Origin: Siphonodentalium dalli
Lineage: Eukaryota > Mollusca > Scaphopoda > Gadilida > Siphonodentaliidae
Direction: 5' to 3'
DNA: 64,000 nt
Assembly: GCA_032622095.1 (NCBI GenBank)
Contig: CP136063.1
Coordinates: 79,029,980 to 79,093,979 of the forward strand
Below the pieces are notes generated by a model, which searched no databases, was not told the origin of the DNA, and saw only the letters and a list, made by a program, of their open reading frames with translations. The translations under genes and the position numbers were made by a program. Positions 10,794 through 22,630 of the stretch are shown here, piece after piece (positions within the stretch are counted from its first letter, which is position 1; every line of letters starts with the position of its first letter).

Positions 10794-12555
10794 TCATTCC
10801 TATACCAAATACTCACTGAAAATTCGTTATCCCTTTGGAAATGTCCAGTTAATAATTTGAATAAATGACCATATTATCTGAACATTTCCCATCGAAATAT
10901 TGAATTATTTCTGCATTTCTAGTATCTGTCTTCTGTTTATATTTCCTGAACATCGCTCCGTATGAATAATAGACCATTCTAATGTATACTTTTATAACTG
11001 AATGAGAGAATCCAATTAGAATAGAAAGGGCTAATGCGTCACAAAATATCTTTGCTCAAATTCGCGTAGTATTATTAGTCACAATTGTCATGATCTGTGG
11101 GTAAAAATACATATACGTGTACACGGAATCCTATACACAAACTATATATGCGTCGGAATTTTGTTTATAGAAGTGGTGGACACAATCGTTTCAGCATGGT
11201 TAATGGACGAGAAACTGGATATTCTTAAAATCGAATCTAAGGCCAAGTCCGAAGGGCGAGACCTTCTAGATTCAGAATGTCCAGTCGCGTGTCCAGTCGC
11301 CGACTTAAAACACGGTTTTGAAATATACAAGGATGAACTACTTTCAAACCGATGTACAATTCCGATGAATATCGATAACTGAGACATATAAGAACGTTTT
11401 TCTGTACAACAAATAGTCATCGACTACACCGGTACAATCAAACTTGGATATACGTAACATATAACACAATATGTGTGGGTTTTATTTTGGTGCTGCATCG
11501 AGGGGGGTGAAGCTGGAAAATCTAAGTTGAACACGCCCTCTCCTAACACGTCTGGTCGTGGTATCGGATATTGTCTTGCAGATATTCTGCCTGCTTATAC
11601 GTGAACACACTTTTATATCCATTTATTCCACATTCGTTGTCGCGAGCACATTTATGTGAATTACCACCACCAGATCCAAAAATACCATTTCCACACGTTT
11701 GATAAAAGTCAAAACTATACTTTAAGTTCGCACTGTCGCTAAGAACTAAGATGTATGATTGAAAATTATTGGCGGTTTTTATCAGATTTCCCAATCACAG
11801 TTGTGATAATTATTGTATCAATAAAATCACAGACTAGGATACAACTTATCTACGCAATACAGAGGTGTGGAATAAATTCAGAATACATCATGCATCAACA
11901 TCTCAAAACGCGTATCGACCTTATTGCGGATTGAGTTTAGTCACATCTCACTCGATCCTTCGGCTCTCGTGCAATATATCTTCCGAAAATTATTCTCCAT
12001 AATGATGCGTGTTGTTTTCTGTCTATTTATAAACATATGGCTATTTATATACTCTCCATAACGATGCGTGTTGTATATGACTATTTGTATGTTCTCCATA
12101 ACGATGCGTATTTGTCTATTTATACACATATGACTATTTATACACATATGACTATTTATCTTTTGTCTCATGTTGTAGTGATATATTGTACACATGATAT
12201 TTAGTGTTGTGCCCATTCGGGGAATCATTCAATAAATAACTATTTTTACAGAGCTCTCAATTTTGTTTACCAAATTTCCTTTTTTCAGAAAGACACACAT
12301 GAAATGTGCATGTAAAACGTCCACTCAGATTCGCCAAATTTCCCCGATCTTGCGCTGTTATGGGTGGCACAAAACTGAATAATACCTTGTTGTGGTTGTT
12401 TCACCTTTTATGATACCTTCGTCTCGCATTATGTCAGCATTTGTTTTCCAGGCGTAGCAATTTACGGATTTCCGGTGACTCAAATAACTTGATAAGACAA
12501 TATCTATAGGCATGTACGCAGTCTGTATGTATCTCCATGCATACAATGTATATAT
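10794..12555. other. No confident gene; two small orphan frames
   Basis: 10945-11035 belongs to a dispersed repeat also at about 300-400 and 14330-14405. A plus frame at 11161-11382 (73 residues) and a minus frame at 11543-11794 (83 residues, with GNGIFGSGGG and several Cys) look somewhat more protein-like than average. They match nothing I recognise and could be chance frames. The segment 12000-12170 has short repeats of an ACACATATGACTATTTAT-like word. Confidence 0.3.
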
Positions 12556-12726
12556 ATGTGTTATATACACAATGTGTTTGTAACGATTCATGTATCGCGA
12601 CGAGGCAAGTTTTCGTGGCCATATAGCGACGAGGCGACCTTGGTCGCCGAGTCGCTATATGGACACGAAAACTAGCCCGAGTCGCGATACATGAATCGTT
12701 ACAAACACATTGTGTATATAACACAT
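12556..12726. repeat. 171-bp nested palindrome with two GA/GA apex mismatches
   Basis: The arms pair from 12556 to 12726 around 12640.5. The inner mismatch is CGAG at 12630-12633 facing CGAG at 12648-12651. The outer is CGAG at 12601-12604 facing CGAG at 12678-12681, with one bulged base between the two. Both mismatches are bounded by the same 9-mers, GCGACGAGG on the left and CCGAGTCGC on the right. The apex loop is TT. The structure reads as palindromes inserted one inside another. No gene is present. Confidence 0.9.
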
Positions 12727-13123
12727 TTATCTACCATTGGTGTGACAGAATCCACCGCACAAATAACATTTCAGGAGTTTCTTAAATGCCAAATCTGTTG
12801 AATTTGTGTCCGATGATTCGCTTTCTTGAGTAAATTCTCCCAACCTGCAAAGGTATCTCTGTCCGCGATTAGCTCGCTTTGCTAAATTCTCACAACCTGC
12901 CTGTTCACGCGAATATGCCTAACGGAAATGTATTCAATGGACACAATTTCTTACATTTATAATACATACTGAACACATACATATTAGTTCCCCTGTGATG
13001 TGTTATACCATAATACTCGTGATGGTTACCCGGTAGGCAATCAAATAATGTTAAAACATTGGAACTATTTGTTTATAGTACGCAAGAATATACGTTGGAA
13101 TGTCGTTTTGATTTTTCACGCGA
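12727..13123. other. No gene seen
   Basis: AT-rich intergenic sequence with no recognisable element boundaries. Confidence 0.4.
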
Positions 13124-13272
13124 TTGATGTGACGTCAGTTCATTCATGATTTTGATCTGTCAACGACGTCACGAGCGCCTTGTATCGCAACTGCAGTAAC
13201 GATACGGATGCTTTTATCGCCCATTCGTTATCGCCCATTGTATCAAGGAATTTCATAGGAAATGGTAGATAA
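13124..13272 (+). repeat. Direct repeat, copy 1 of a 150-bp pair
   Basis: Matches 14086-14235 in the same orientation with scattered substitutions. Both start TTGATGTGACGTCAGTTC and end GGTAGATAA. The 813 bp between the copies contains a hairpin relic but no gene. The pair could be terminal repeats of a small non-autonomous element or a tandem duplication with later insertion. Confidence 0.8.
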
Positions 13273-13739
13273 ATTTAATTATTATCATCCCCACGTGATA
13301 TGTATAGGTTATGAGAAATAAACTGATTTATTTGGGGAAAAAAACACTTTGAAATCGTAGAATTTATCGACTCAGAAGACAACGAGCTACTATTCTACGA
13401 GCACTATATATGTCACAGAAAGACGCATTTAAGTAATAAAAGCTGTAACTTCGAACACAATGTACGGGTCCCGTATAAAAACGGTGCCATTTTCATTCAT
13501 CGGAATTCATTGTGGAATCGGAAAAAGAATGTCCTGAAAAGGTATGTTGCGTTATCTTAATTCTAAACACTGCTTTCTCTTCGTTGTATTCATCAAAATT
13601 AAGTAGCATACCGTAAACGTTTCAGAGCGAAGTGACAGCTCTAGGTTTTCTAGATGGTTCACGTGCGTATTTTTTTATGAGACCGCTGATTAAAAATTCG
13701 AACCGGCACCAATGATCTCAAATTTATTGAAACAAGGTA

Positions 13740-13920
13740 GCATCATTTCTTACATTCTTTAACAATTTATTATCATTTTTTTTTTTATCTTTTCTCACAT
13801 CTTTTAACAATTATAAAAAATAACATAAAATGTGTAAGGCTAATGCATTCTCTTATATTTGCGAGGCGACCTATGGTCGACTCGCATATATAAGAGAATG
13901 CACTGGCACAGGGTTCTCGC
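13740..13920. repeat. Half copy of the double-hairpin module
   Basis: Contains the AT-rich spacer (CTTACATTCTTTAACAAT) followed by one hairpin (about 13844-13911) and the terminal GGCACAGGG. The left hairpin is missing. Unlike the copies at 18325, 38427 and 39277, there is no surrounding CCCTTTACCCAACA repeat. Confidence 0.7.
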
Positions 13921-14085
13921 AAACATTCGGGAAGCTCTCGTCATGAAAGGGTACCCGTTGTTCGGGTGAAGAATGCGTAATGTATTAGTTGCCTTTCAAG
14001 TCATTTTAAATAAGTATTATTCATCTGGGGTAAACAGCATCTATACTGCATTACTCTCCAGATAAAGTTACATCTATCTTTTAAG

Positions 14086-14235
14086 TTGATGTGACGTCAG
14101 TTCATTCATGATTTTGAACCAGTCGACGACGTCACGAGTGCCTTGTATCGCAACTGCAGTAACGATACAGATGTTTTTATCGCCAATTCGTTATCGCCAA
14201 TTGTATCAGGGAATTTCGTAGGAGATGGTAGATAA
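14086..14235 (+). repeat. Direct repeat, copy 2 of the 150-bp pair
   Basis: Second member of the pair described at 13124-13272. Confidence 0.8.
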
Positions 14236-14839
14236 TGTAGCATACATTTGTTATAAGGATAAATGACTTTTCCCTTCATATTGATTGTTTGAAATTGAGA
14301 TTTGTTTTAAAATTCACGAATGGGGCGCCTCCTTTATAATACAAAAAATTAAATGTGTACTATTATAGCTGAATGGGTGAGTCCATTTGGTATAGAAAGA
14401 GTTGATTCACGGAAACATACTCACTTAATTGAGGCAATCAACAGCGCATCTAATGCGCTGTCTGGATTGATTCCGTATCGCGGTAAGAATGCTTATGAGC
14501 GATAATTCCTGTGGACTTTCGTTATTTACAAGGTCACCATATGTCTGTATATTTCCTCAATCAAACCCACGAAGCCATCTCAATGCTCTAGTCTACAACC
14601 ACGACATTTACCAAGGAAAGCAATATAGAAATATGCATGCGTCGTGCACTCACAACTTCTACTGTCTCTCGCTCTATCTTTTCTCAAAAACCCAGGTTGT
14701 ATCGTTGGGATCTGAGCAATTCACCAGCTGTGGTTGTGTATCTTTATCTAAGCAACATTCCCTACCAAAATAGGGAAATAAAAGCTCAGATTCTCGAAGA
14801 AATCAAACTTTCTTCGATTTCATTCATTCAAATCACGTG
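14236..14839 (+). other. No confirmed gene; may include the LINE 5' region
   Basis: The first part carries a dispersed repeat block (14330-14405). The second part, with frames at 14489-14773 and 14637-14846, directly precedes LINE ORF1. It could be the LINE 5' untranslated region, but I see no domain that proves it. Confidence 0.3.
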
Positions 14840-14901
14840 TCCTTGACCTTCAGGTAAGCGCTGTCAAACCGGAAGTGAAGATTTGACAACAAAACGAGGA
14901 C

Positions 14902-15405
14902 ATGTTTTCCGGTTGTTTTCTGCTTTTTCAAGTAAGTTTAGGCCTCCTGGCCTTAACCAAACCCGAAAAAACACCCAAGTATGTGCTCTTTGGGACAAGC
15001 ACACAAAACTCATGGAAATTAATGGCACAGAAAATGAATAATTGTGCAGCCTTGCTAAATGTTTTGAAGAGAGGTTCTCTGAACAACCAATTTCAAAAAC
15101 CAAAGTTAAGGCACCGTTGGCTACTGTACTTGGCACTCCTTTTGATCTCACTCTCCTCGGACATTGAGACAAACCCTGGGCCAGATACCGCAGTCAGTCA
15201 AAATTCACCACCAGAATTCCCCTGCGGGAACTGTAACATGGCTGTCCTGGACGATCACCAAGGACTAGAGTGTGATGGATGCCTACAATGGTTCCATGCA
15301 CAATGTCAAAACATGAACAATGAAACGTACACAGTGCTGGAACAATTGAATAGGTCATTCTCTTGGAAATGTACTTTTTGCGACGAGATAAATATGTCAA
15401 ATTAA
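14902..15405 (+). CDS. LINE ORF1: 2A ribosome-skipping motif and PHD finger
   Basis: 167 residues. Residues 87-94 read DIETNPGP, the complete 2A consensus (D-x-E-x-N-P-G-P), which makes ribosomes skip the bond between Gly93 and Pro94. It follows a hydrophobic run (LLYLALLLISLSS), the arrangement known from 2A-like N-terminal signals in invertebrate CR1-type elements. After it comes a C4HC3 PHD finger: C108, C111, C124, C127, H132, C135, C157, C160. PHD fingers often bind histone tails, and a chromatin-targeting role here is inference. The start may be Met1 or Met41 (nearer the 2A). ORF2 follows after about 120 bp. Skipping would release the short hydrophobic leader from the PHD protein. All key residues are present, so the frame looks functional. 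Confidence 0.8.
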   Translation: MFSGCFLLFQVSLGLLALTKPEKTPKYVLFGTSTQNSWKLMAQKMNNCAALLNVLKRGSLNNQFQKPKLRHRWLLYLALLLISLSSDIETNPGPDTAVSQNSPPEFPCGNCNMAVLDDHQGLECDGCLQWFHAQCQNMNNETYTVLEQLNRSFSWKCTFCDEINMSN

Positions 15406-15525
15406 TCATTTCTTTCAAATTCATTTGAAACTCCCAATGGTTACTCTGTCCTCTCGCAACTTGATCCGGACACCCAGCCGGGAAGCGAAGCTAGTCAATC
15501 AATTATAAACAAGCCGCTAACTAAC

Positions 15526-18500
15526 ATGGAATCCCCACCCCATCAAAAAAAGTCATGGAACATGAATCCTAAAACGACGAGACTTAAACTTTTGAACATA
15601 AACTTCTGTTCCATCATGAATAAAAGAGATCAACTCCAAGCCATTCTTGAAACTGAGTCTCCTGACGTAATTGTTGGGACCGAAACATGGCTGAAACCAC
15701 ACATCGCTGATGGTGCAATCCTGTCACAGTCTCTTGGGTATTCGATATTTAGAAAGGACAGACTCAAAGTAAAGGGAGGAGGGGTTTGCATCATTGTCAA
15801 AAACTGCCTGACAGTAACAGAACGTTCTCTACCATCCAACATACCACAGGAAAGCGAACAGTTATGGGTGAAAATCAAACTTCACTCATGTAAGGCACTT
15901 TATCTTGGAGCTTTCTACCGCCCTGAAGAAATTGACAAAGATAGCATAGATGCATTGAATCTTAATCTTGAATCAATTGCTAAATTTAATGGACACAGTT
16001 GGGTAGCCGGGGACTTCAACTTCCCTAATCTCGATTGGGACAAGGAAAATATACCCAAAATAAGAAGCAAGTGTCCCAACCTAAAGCTCTATGAAGAATG
16101 TATCGACCTACTTGAAGATTTCACACTAACACAAGTAGTCAGAGGGAAAACCAGAGACAAAAACACTCTAGACCTGGTCTTAACATCAGATCCCGCACAC
16201 ATACAAACAATCAACATCAATTCAGGAGTATCCGACCACGATATTGTATGCATAACAGCAAATCTAAAACCATCAATCACAAAAGCATCACCTAGAACAG
16301 TATATCTATACTCCAAAGCAGACTGGGAGAGCTTCAGGGAATACATCCGCACTAACTTGGCCACCATCTTTTGCTCCAAGATATCAGTAGAGGAAATATG
16401 GACCCAGTTCAAACACCACATTGAAATAGGTACCTCAAAATTTGTCCCTAAGAAAAACATTAAAACCAAAACACATCTAGCCTGGATCAACAAACGTATC
16501 AAGCGCATTATCAAAAGGAGGGACCACTTATACCAACAGATGAAAAGATCAGTCAGCCCAGTAATTAAACAAAAGCACAGGGCCATGAAACGTCTAGCTA
16601 AGAAAGAAATTAAGCTGGCATATGATAAACACCTCAGCACCATCCTTGAAGTTGCCAATGAAAACTCACGTGACGACTCTCAAAACAACAACTACCGACC
16701 AATTACTAAGAGTCTGTTCTCATTTATTAAGAATACCCGACAGTCTCAGAGCAGCGTTGGACCCATAAAAGACCCAGCAGGTAAAATACAAACAAACAAT
16801 ATAGACAAAGCAAATACCCTAAATAATCAATTTCAGTCAGTCTTCTCACCCTGGAGCCCTCTCACTCTGTCACAATTATCTCTAGCCTCCATCAGGGGCC
16901 ATTTCAGTGAAACCTTTGTGACCACCAACAACTTTGGATATCCCAACATGGAAAACATAGAGGTTTCAGAGGAAGGAATCCTTAAACTCCTATCAAATCT
17001 TAAAATAAACAAAGCAGCTGGGCCAGACAATATTAAACCAATTATTCTGAAACAACTCCGATACGAAATTGCCCCCCTTCTTACCCATCTTATTCAAAAG
17101 ACCTTGAAGGAAGGTGTCCTCCCACAGGACTGGACAAAGGGTAATGTGGTTCCTGTATACAGGAAGGGTGATAAAACAAACCCGGCAAATTATAGACCGA
17201 TCACCCTTACCTGTATCATCTGGAAACTAACTGAGCACATCATCGCATCCAACATCACGAAGCATCTGAAAAAGAATAAGATCCTCTCTGATCTGCAGCA
17301 TGGCTTCAGGGAAAGAACATCATGTGAAACACAACTCGTGCAACTAGCTGATGATCTTTTGAGACGCCTTGCTGCAGGACAGCAGACTGATCTTATCTTG
17401 CTTGATTTCAGTAAAGCCTTTGACAAGGTAAACCATGGCAAATTGCTCTATAAACTTGAACATTACGGCATTGGTGGAACCACATTAAACTGGATCAGAG
17501 CCTTTCTCAACAACAGAACCCAAGTTGTTGTCCTGGAGGGGGATGCCTCCTCTGAAGTCTCAGTGACATCTGGGGTACCCCAGGGCTATATCCTGGGGCC
17601 CCTGATGTTCCTGGTGTACATCAATGATTTACCAAACCACATAACTGCTCAAACACGCTTATTTGCTGATGACACCGCACTATACATGACAATAACTAAC
17701 TCGAAAGACTGCGAACAATTACAAAATGACCTAAACAAACTACAGACATGGGAGCAAAATTGGGATATGGCCTTCAACCCCTCAAAATGTCAAGTCCTCA
17801 CAGTCAGCCGCAAAGCAAAACCCATAATTTGGGACTACATCCTACACTCCCAAGTACTTGATCATGTCAATAACGCGCGATATTTGGGAATCGACCTCAC
17901 AAACAATCTCTCATTTAATGTCCACATACAACGAACAACTCTAAGTGCAAATCAATCCCTGGGATTCTTAAAAAGGAATATCAAAACACAAAATAAAGCA
18001 CTCAAGAAAGCAGCTTATCAGGCCATGGTTAGACAAAAGTTAGAGTATGCCGCTGCAATTTGGTCCCCTCATACCTCAGAAAACATAACTAAAATTGAAC
18101 GAGTACAAAATCGGGCCATCCGTTGGATTTTTAATGACTATTCAAGATTCTCAAGTTTGTCAAAAATGAGGACAGAATTAGAACTGAAACCCCTTGAGGA
18201 CAGAAGAACCATCTCAAAACTATCCCTCTTCAGTAAAATAGTCCATAATCAAGTAGATATTACAATCCCAGATTACCTTCAGAAACCACTCAGACCCAGC
18301 AGATATAGCAACGCTGACACTTATCGCTTTACCCAACAGAAGGGCCCTGTGCCAATGCATTCTCTTATATATGCGAGTCGACCATAGGTCGCCTCGCATA
18401 TATAAGAGAATGCATTGGCTTAACACATTAAAAATTATAAAATTGTTAAAGAATGTAAGAAAAAATGGTAAAAAGTGTTAAAAAAAGATTTTTTTTAGGC

Positions 18501-18864
18501 CAATGCATTCTCTTATATATGCGAGGCGACCTATGGTCGACTCGCATATATAAGAGAATGCATTGGCACAGGGCATAACTGTAACTATCACAATGTGGTC
18601 AAGGAGCCGGTTCCAATGATATCCATATGTGTATGGTTCTATTGAGACAGACCGAAGATATTTTAGGCTGTTGAAGCTTTATTTGGCCGGTTGTGGCCGG
18701 TTTGTTGGGTAAAGGGTTATCGTCGAATTCATACTGGGCCAAACTATTTTAGACATTCATTCTTCCCATCAACTGCTATACTCTGGAACCAACTCCCACC
18801 TGATCTGATCAAGCTCTCTGACCCTGACCAGTTCAGGAGGATAGCTTATCAGCTACAACCATGA
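15526..18864 (+). pseudogene. LINE ORF2: endonuclease-reverse transcriptase, split by insertion
   Basis: The continuous frame reaches residue 933 (18324). It is then interrupted by the element at 18325-18716 plus its 4-bp duplication, and resumes in frame at 18721 for 47 residues to a stop at 18862-18864. The original length would be about 980 residues, normal for CR1. The N-terminal APE-type endonuclease has E53 (GTETWL), YRP at 131-133, D163 and N165 (AGDFNF), and S236-D237-H238. The reverse transcriptase has motif A LLDFSKAFDKV (D627), a GVPQG block at 683-687 and motif C FADD (D715, D716). After it come the thumb and the C-terminal LWNQLP-type block, which lies downstream of the insertion. 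No other stop or frameshift is seen, so this was probably an active copy until the insertion. As it stands the last 47 residues are replaced. Confidence 0.9.
18325..18716. mobile_element. piggyBac-like 392-bp element inside LINE ORF2
   Basis: The ends CGCTTTACCCAACA and TGTTGGGTAAAGGG are inverted repeats with one mismatch and are flanked by a duplicated TTAT (18321-18324, 18717-18720), a variant of the piggyBac TTAA target. Removing the insert and one TTAT restores the LINE frame exactly. Inside are two hairpins (18351-18419 and 18499-18567) in inverted order around an AT-rich spacer. Copies at 38427-38808 and 39277-39656 have TTAA on both sides. No transposase is encoded, so it would need one in trans. 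Confidence 0.88.
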
Positions 18865-19116
18865 ACCTGACAGCAACCTTTGTTTTTAAAATGCTTTTAT
18901 CTGTACATATTCTTCTAACTGACAAACTTGTCACCCTATCACTCTATTCTCCACTAAGTTGCACTGACTGCGCCTGGTGATAACACCCATATATGGGGGT
19001 CGACCAGTACCAATAGATAGAAATATGTGAGGCAACTGAACACTAATTCACGGATTGTAGGGGGTGAGGGACTGAAGCATAGAAAAATCATAGTCTTTAG
19101 AACATAACGGCCATAA

Positions 19117-20463
19117 GGGTGGATACACACATGCATGTAATTTCTGTATGTAAAATACATGTATTTTACATGGCCACACCAATAATTGACAAAATTAATC
19201 ACCTGCGCGCGAGAGGTCAATTTCACCAGTGAGTAGTTATAAGCCATTATCAAACAAACTGCCATCAAGAAATTTCAGGCCAGTCATAAACATGTCTTCT
19301 TTCGTGGATGCCGAAATGAGTAATTCTTGTCTGACATATGTTGCTGTTTTTCACGAGTTATAATTCATTTCGAAAAGTTGATTAGAGCCTGTCGATTTTA
19401 TACTTGATTTGTTTCTGTCATTTCTTGGAAACAGGGTCATCCAAAACAAAAATAAAATATGCAGAATTCTTTTATAGGATGATACCGGCTTGTTGAGATT
19501 TCTCTGATAATTTGAGAGCGAGCTCATGTGATAACATTAATTCAATTGGGACTGCAAATATTCATTATAGCGCCAAAAAATAATGCAGGTACAGCGTTGA
19601 AATTAAAAAGAGTGACACACCCCCCATATATATATATGTTTCTCAAGCCAAATCGTGAACAAGCTCCTAACTGTCACAAGCTTGAATTATAACATTTTCG
19701 ACCATAATCCGTGATTGGGGGAGGGGCTGGTTCTCGAAAGCTTCCAATAATTAAGTGAGTTAATTGAATGTATCAGCCGGGATTATCTGGGCAAGAATTA
19801 CAATATAATGTTTTACTTAAATATTCCATAGTTGTAAATTTTGCTTATACATGTATAACTGTATAACACAAGAGAGGAAAGGTGAAACTCGTAGCTATGC
19901 AACCCTTTCGCCGAATGAAGACAAACAGCAACACCATGCATTCAAATTTAAAGCTGTATAATATGTTCATAATTATATGAATAGCATAAATTGCTGCATA
20001 TTAGATTAATCACTCGTATAAAACAGACACGACAGACATGACAACGATATTTATAAAGCAGGATGTCAGGGCCCAGGGTGCTGCATGCACACCCCCGTCG
20101 AGGAAATATGCAATGGTGAATTCGGTAGCTTCTGGGATAATATAGCTCCCCGTGCATGTTGGAGGTCATAGCCCCCTGCGTTGTGGAAGAGGCCATCACT
20201 GGTATTAACATCAATAGAAGACTGACAATGATTTAAACAGAACGGCGACCATTTGAGTTATCGCGCGAATAATTATTTTAAGCGGCCTGACGACTTCGTC
20301 CCAGTCAACGGCTCTTCGTCGGTTCAGAGTTTAACTCACTGTGGTCAAACACAGTCGCAATAATTGGGTTGTCAGCGGACACATATTACACTGTGTGTAT
20401 GATCCATGTAAAACGCCAAATACACGATATTTACAGAGATTACATGCATGTGTGTATCCACCC
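19117..20463. mobile_element. Harbinger-like inverted-repeat element, 1347 bp
   Basis: The left end GGGTGGATACACACATGCAT and its inverse at 20444-20463 extend as an inverted repeat for about 33 bp, with further similarity inward. TAA flanks both sides (19114-19116, 20464-20466). A 3-bp TWA duplication with GG-starting ends is characteristic of PIF/Harbinger. The interior has no transposase or Myb-like frame that I can recognise, so it is non-autonomous. Another copy ends at position 15. Confidence 0.68.
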
Positions 20464-20466
20464 TAA

Positions 20467-21226
20467 TAGTGTGTGTTAACTGTGATATTACTGATTTGAT
20501 TGCTTAACTTATTTTACAACGCTATGCAAGTTCACAAAAGTATGAAATTTGGAAGAGTAATTTGTTTTCATATTCAGTGAGAAAATAGCCCGATTTATCT
20601 CCCCTAGAATTTGCCGCCCGCAGTTGCAAGATAAATTAGACAATATTTTGAAATTACTGCGATAACGTTTTTCTACTTAAAATATTGAGCAGTTCTACCA
20701 TAGCCATATCAGATTTGAAGATTTTCTTATTTACTGGACATTCGCTGTGGTGGGCGGCCTTGGTGTTGAAAAAAGGTAAAGTTTAGTCAAAACATGGTTA
20801 AAACCTGGTGTTTTTGTATGTAACCCAAAGCGAATAATTCAGTGGCTGGGTATGGTGTCACATTTAGAAGATTTTGTATTATTGGTTTTTTTTTCGCTAT
20901 AATTAATAATTTGGGTGAAATTTCATTATTGAAACCACGGTACTTATATTGACCTTATTTCCCATTCGCACTGAAGGAACGCTATATAATTATGTTATAT
21001 ATCGAAGTTATTGTTGTATGCCAGAGGGATAAATGCCAAGAAGCCATTTTCCGGTCTGGGATGCGGGCTTTACATAAAGTTGACGTACATTATATCTTCC
21101 CAAGATGGCCAAAATTGATGGAAATGTGTACTCCTACGTACCTAAATAGCAAACCGGCAGGCAGAGTTCAGTCCCCTCGCTACGCAGGTCTGAACACTGC
21201 TACAACGTATAATACTTAAATATAAT
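20467..21226. other. No gene seen
   Basis: AT-rich sequence. The frame at 20992-21219 has no recognisable domain. Confidence 0.4.
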
Positions 21227-21510
21227 TTAAGGTGCATAATCCGAATTAATGCTCCGATGTTTCTTGGCTTCGGTGGTAAAAAATATCTGATTCGAGGCGA
21301 GGAACCCACCCATCAAAGCTCAGCGTGATCATATATCGATTCTTGAATTATTTTATTTCTCGAACTATTTACTTATTGGTGATCCTGAACCACAAATAGT
21401 CAAGGCGACGGTTTCGGGCCAAATTGCGGATGAAGATGGATAACTCTAAATTCAAGTGGCTTTGGGTGTTAAGATATTTGAAAATCCGGCCATATTTCGT
21501 TGAATTAATA
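21227..21510. repeat. Single arm of the AGGTACTCAATCCG foldback family
   Basis: Shares CATAATCCGAATTAAT, GAACCCACCCATCAAAGC and GATGGATAACTCTAAA in the same order as the arms of 33252-33701. No inverted partner follows. Probably a truncated copy. Confidence 0.55.
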
Positions 21511-22630
21511 AATAAGAACGACGGTGTGTTTTGTAAATTTGGATATACTATTTGTAAAAATAACTACCAGAGCGCACCAGTCATGCTTCCTTTCTGATTC
21601 TGTAACCGACTGGGTACTAGTCCGTGTTTCCATATTTAGCATAGGATTTTCGAGCAAAAATGGCGAAACCCGATCGCTCCAAAGTAAAGTTTTCTGTGTG
21701 CTTTGAGAACAATTCCCACACTAAAACATAATGACAGAATGGAAAATCAGAGCGGTAATTTTGTTGACGATTTTCGCAAGTTACTCGTCAAAATTTCACA
21801 AATTAGACCTCTTGTGTTTGACTTGCCGTTTATACTTTTGAGTTGATAAAATAATCGGACAACCGAATCACACCGTTTCGAAATATAGTCCTTCGATTTT
21901 AGTGGGACTTTTCAAACATAAGGTCCAAAATTTATACAAATTTTGTTCGATATTTTGTGTGCTTAACAAGGGCAGCATGTTGCTCTGTTCGCTTAGTATA
22001 TATTTTAATATCGCGGAAGTCAATCAAATGTGGGTGAAATTTCGCCGGTAGCAGCGGTCTTACCGAGTCATCAAGGGAGGTAAACCATGCATGGGGTTTG
22101 CTAAACCGGCACGAGGTTTTAACATCTTTACTGCTAAATGACGTTGTTGTGATGTTATTGCCATTATCAATGGAAATATATAACAGGAATATCACGGACA
22201 CTCTAAAACTGACTCCGTTTAAATGATGTTATCATTCACAATCCTCGAACAACACACTTTGTTTTAAACTTCTATGTACAATGGTTCTAATGCACCAATC
22301 TCTGATGTTTCTGATGTCTAGTTATGACTAATGGATGTGGGATAATCCAGTATTACCCCACATATTCTATACCAATATATTATATATACCCAATTCAGCA
22401 TCATCTATACGTATTTAAGCATATTATATGGACCCCAAATCCATGTATGTTACAATACCATCTTGATTATATATAGCGCGTTGGCGACCGGAATCTAAGA
22501 AACATAATAGTATTTAGACAACAAGCTATTTTGCCAACTTCTCTCCGCCGAGCACAGTGATCAAATGACGACCAGAATTAATTAACATAAAATATGCGTC
22601 ACAGCATAAGCTATCATATACGATGCTCCA
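21511..22630. other. No gene seen
   Basis: AT-rich DNA with small frames at 21524-21706 (plus) and 21932-22201 (minus), neither showing any known domain. Confidence 0.4.

Larger units (their letters stand above)
14840..19020 (+). mobile_element. CR1-like LINE, nearly complete
   Basis: Two reading frames in the order expected for CR1-group non-LTR retrotransposons: ORF1 (2A motif plus PHD finger) and ORF2 (endonuclease plus reverse transcriptase). A short 3' untranslated region ends near 19010-19020 with a small ATAG-type repeat, typical of CR1/L2 tails, which use short tandem repeats instead of poly(A). The 5' boundary is uncertain. The only clear break is the 392-bp inverted-repeat element inserted in the last part of ORF2. 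Confidence 0.85.
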
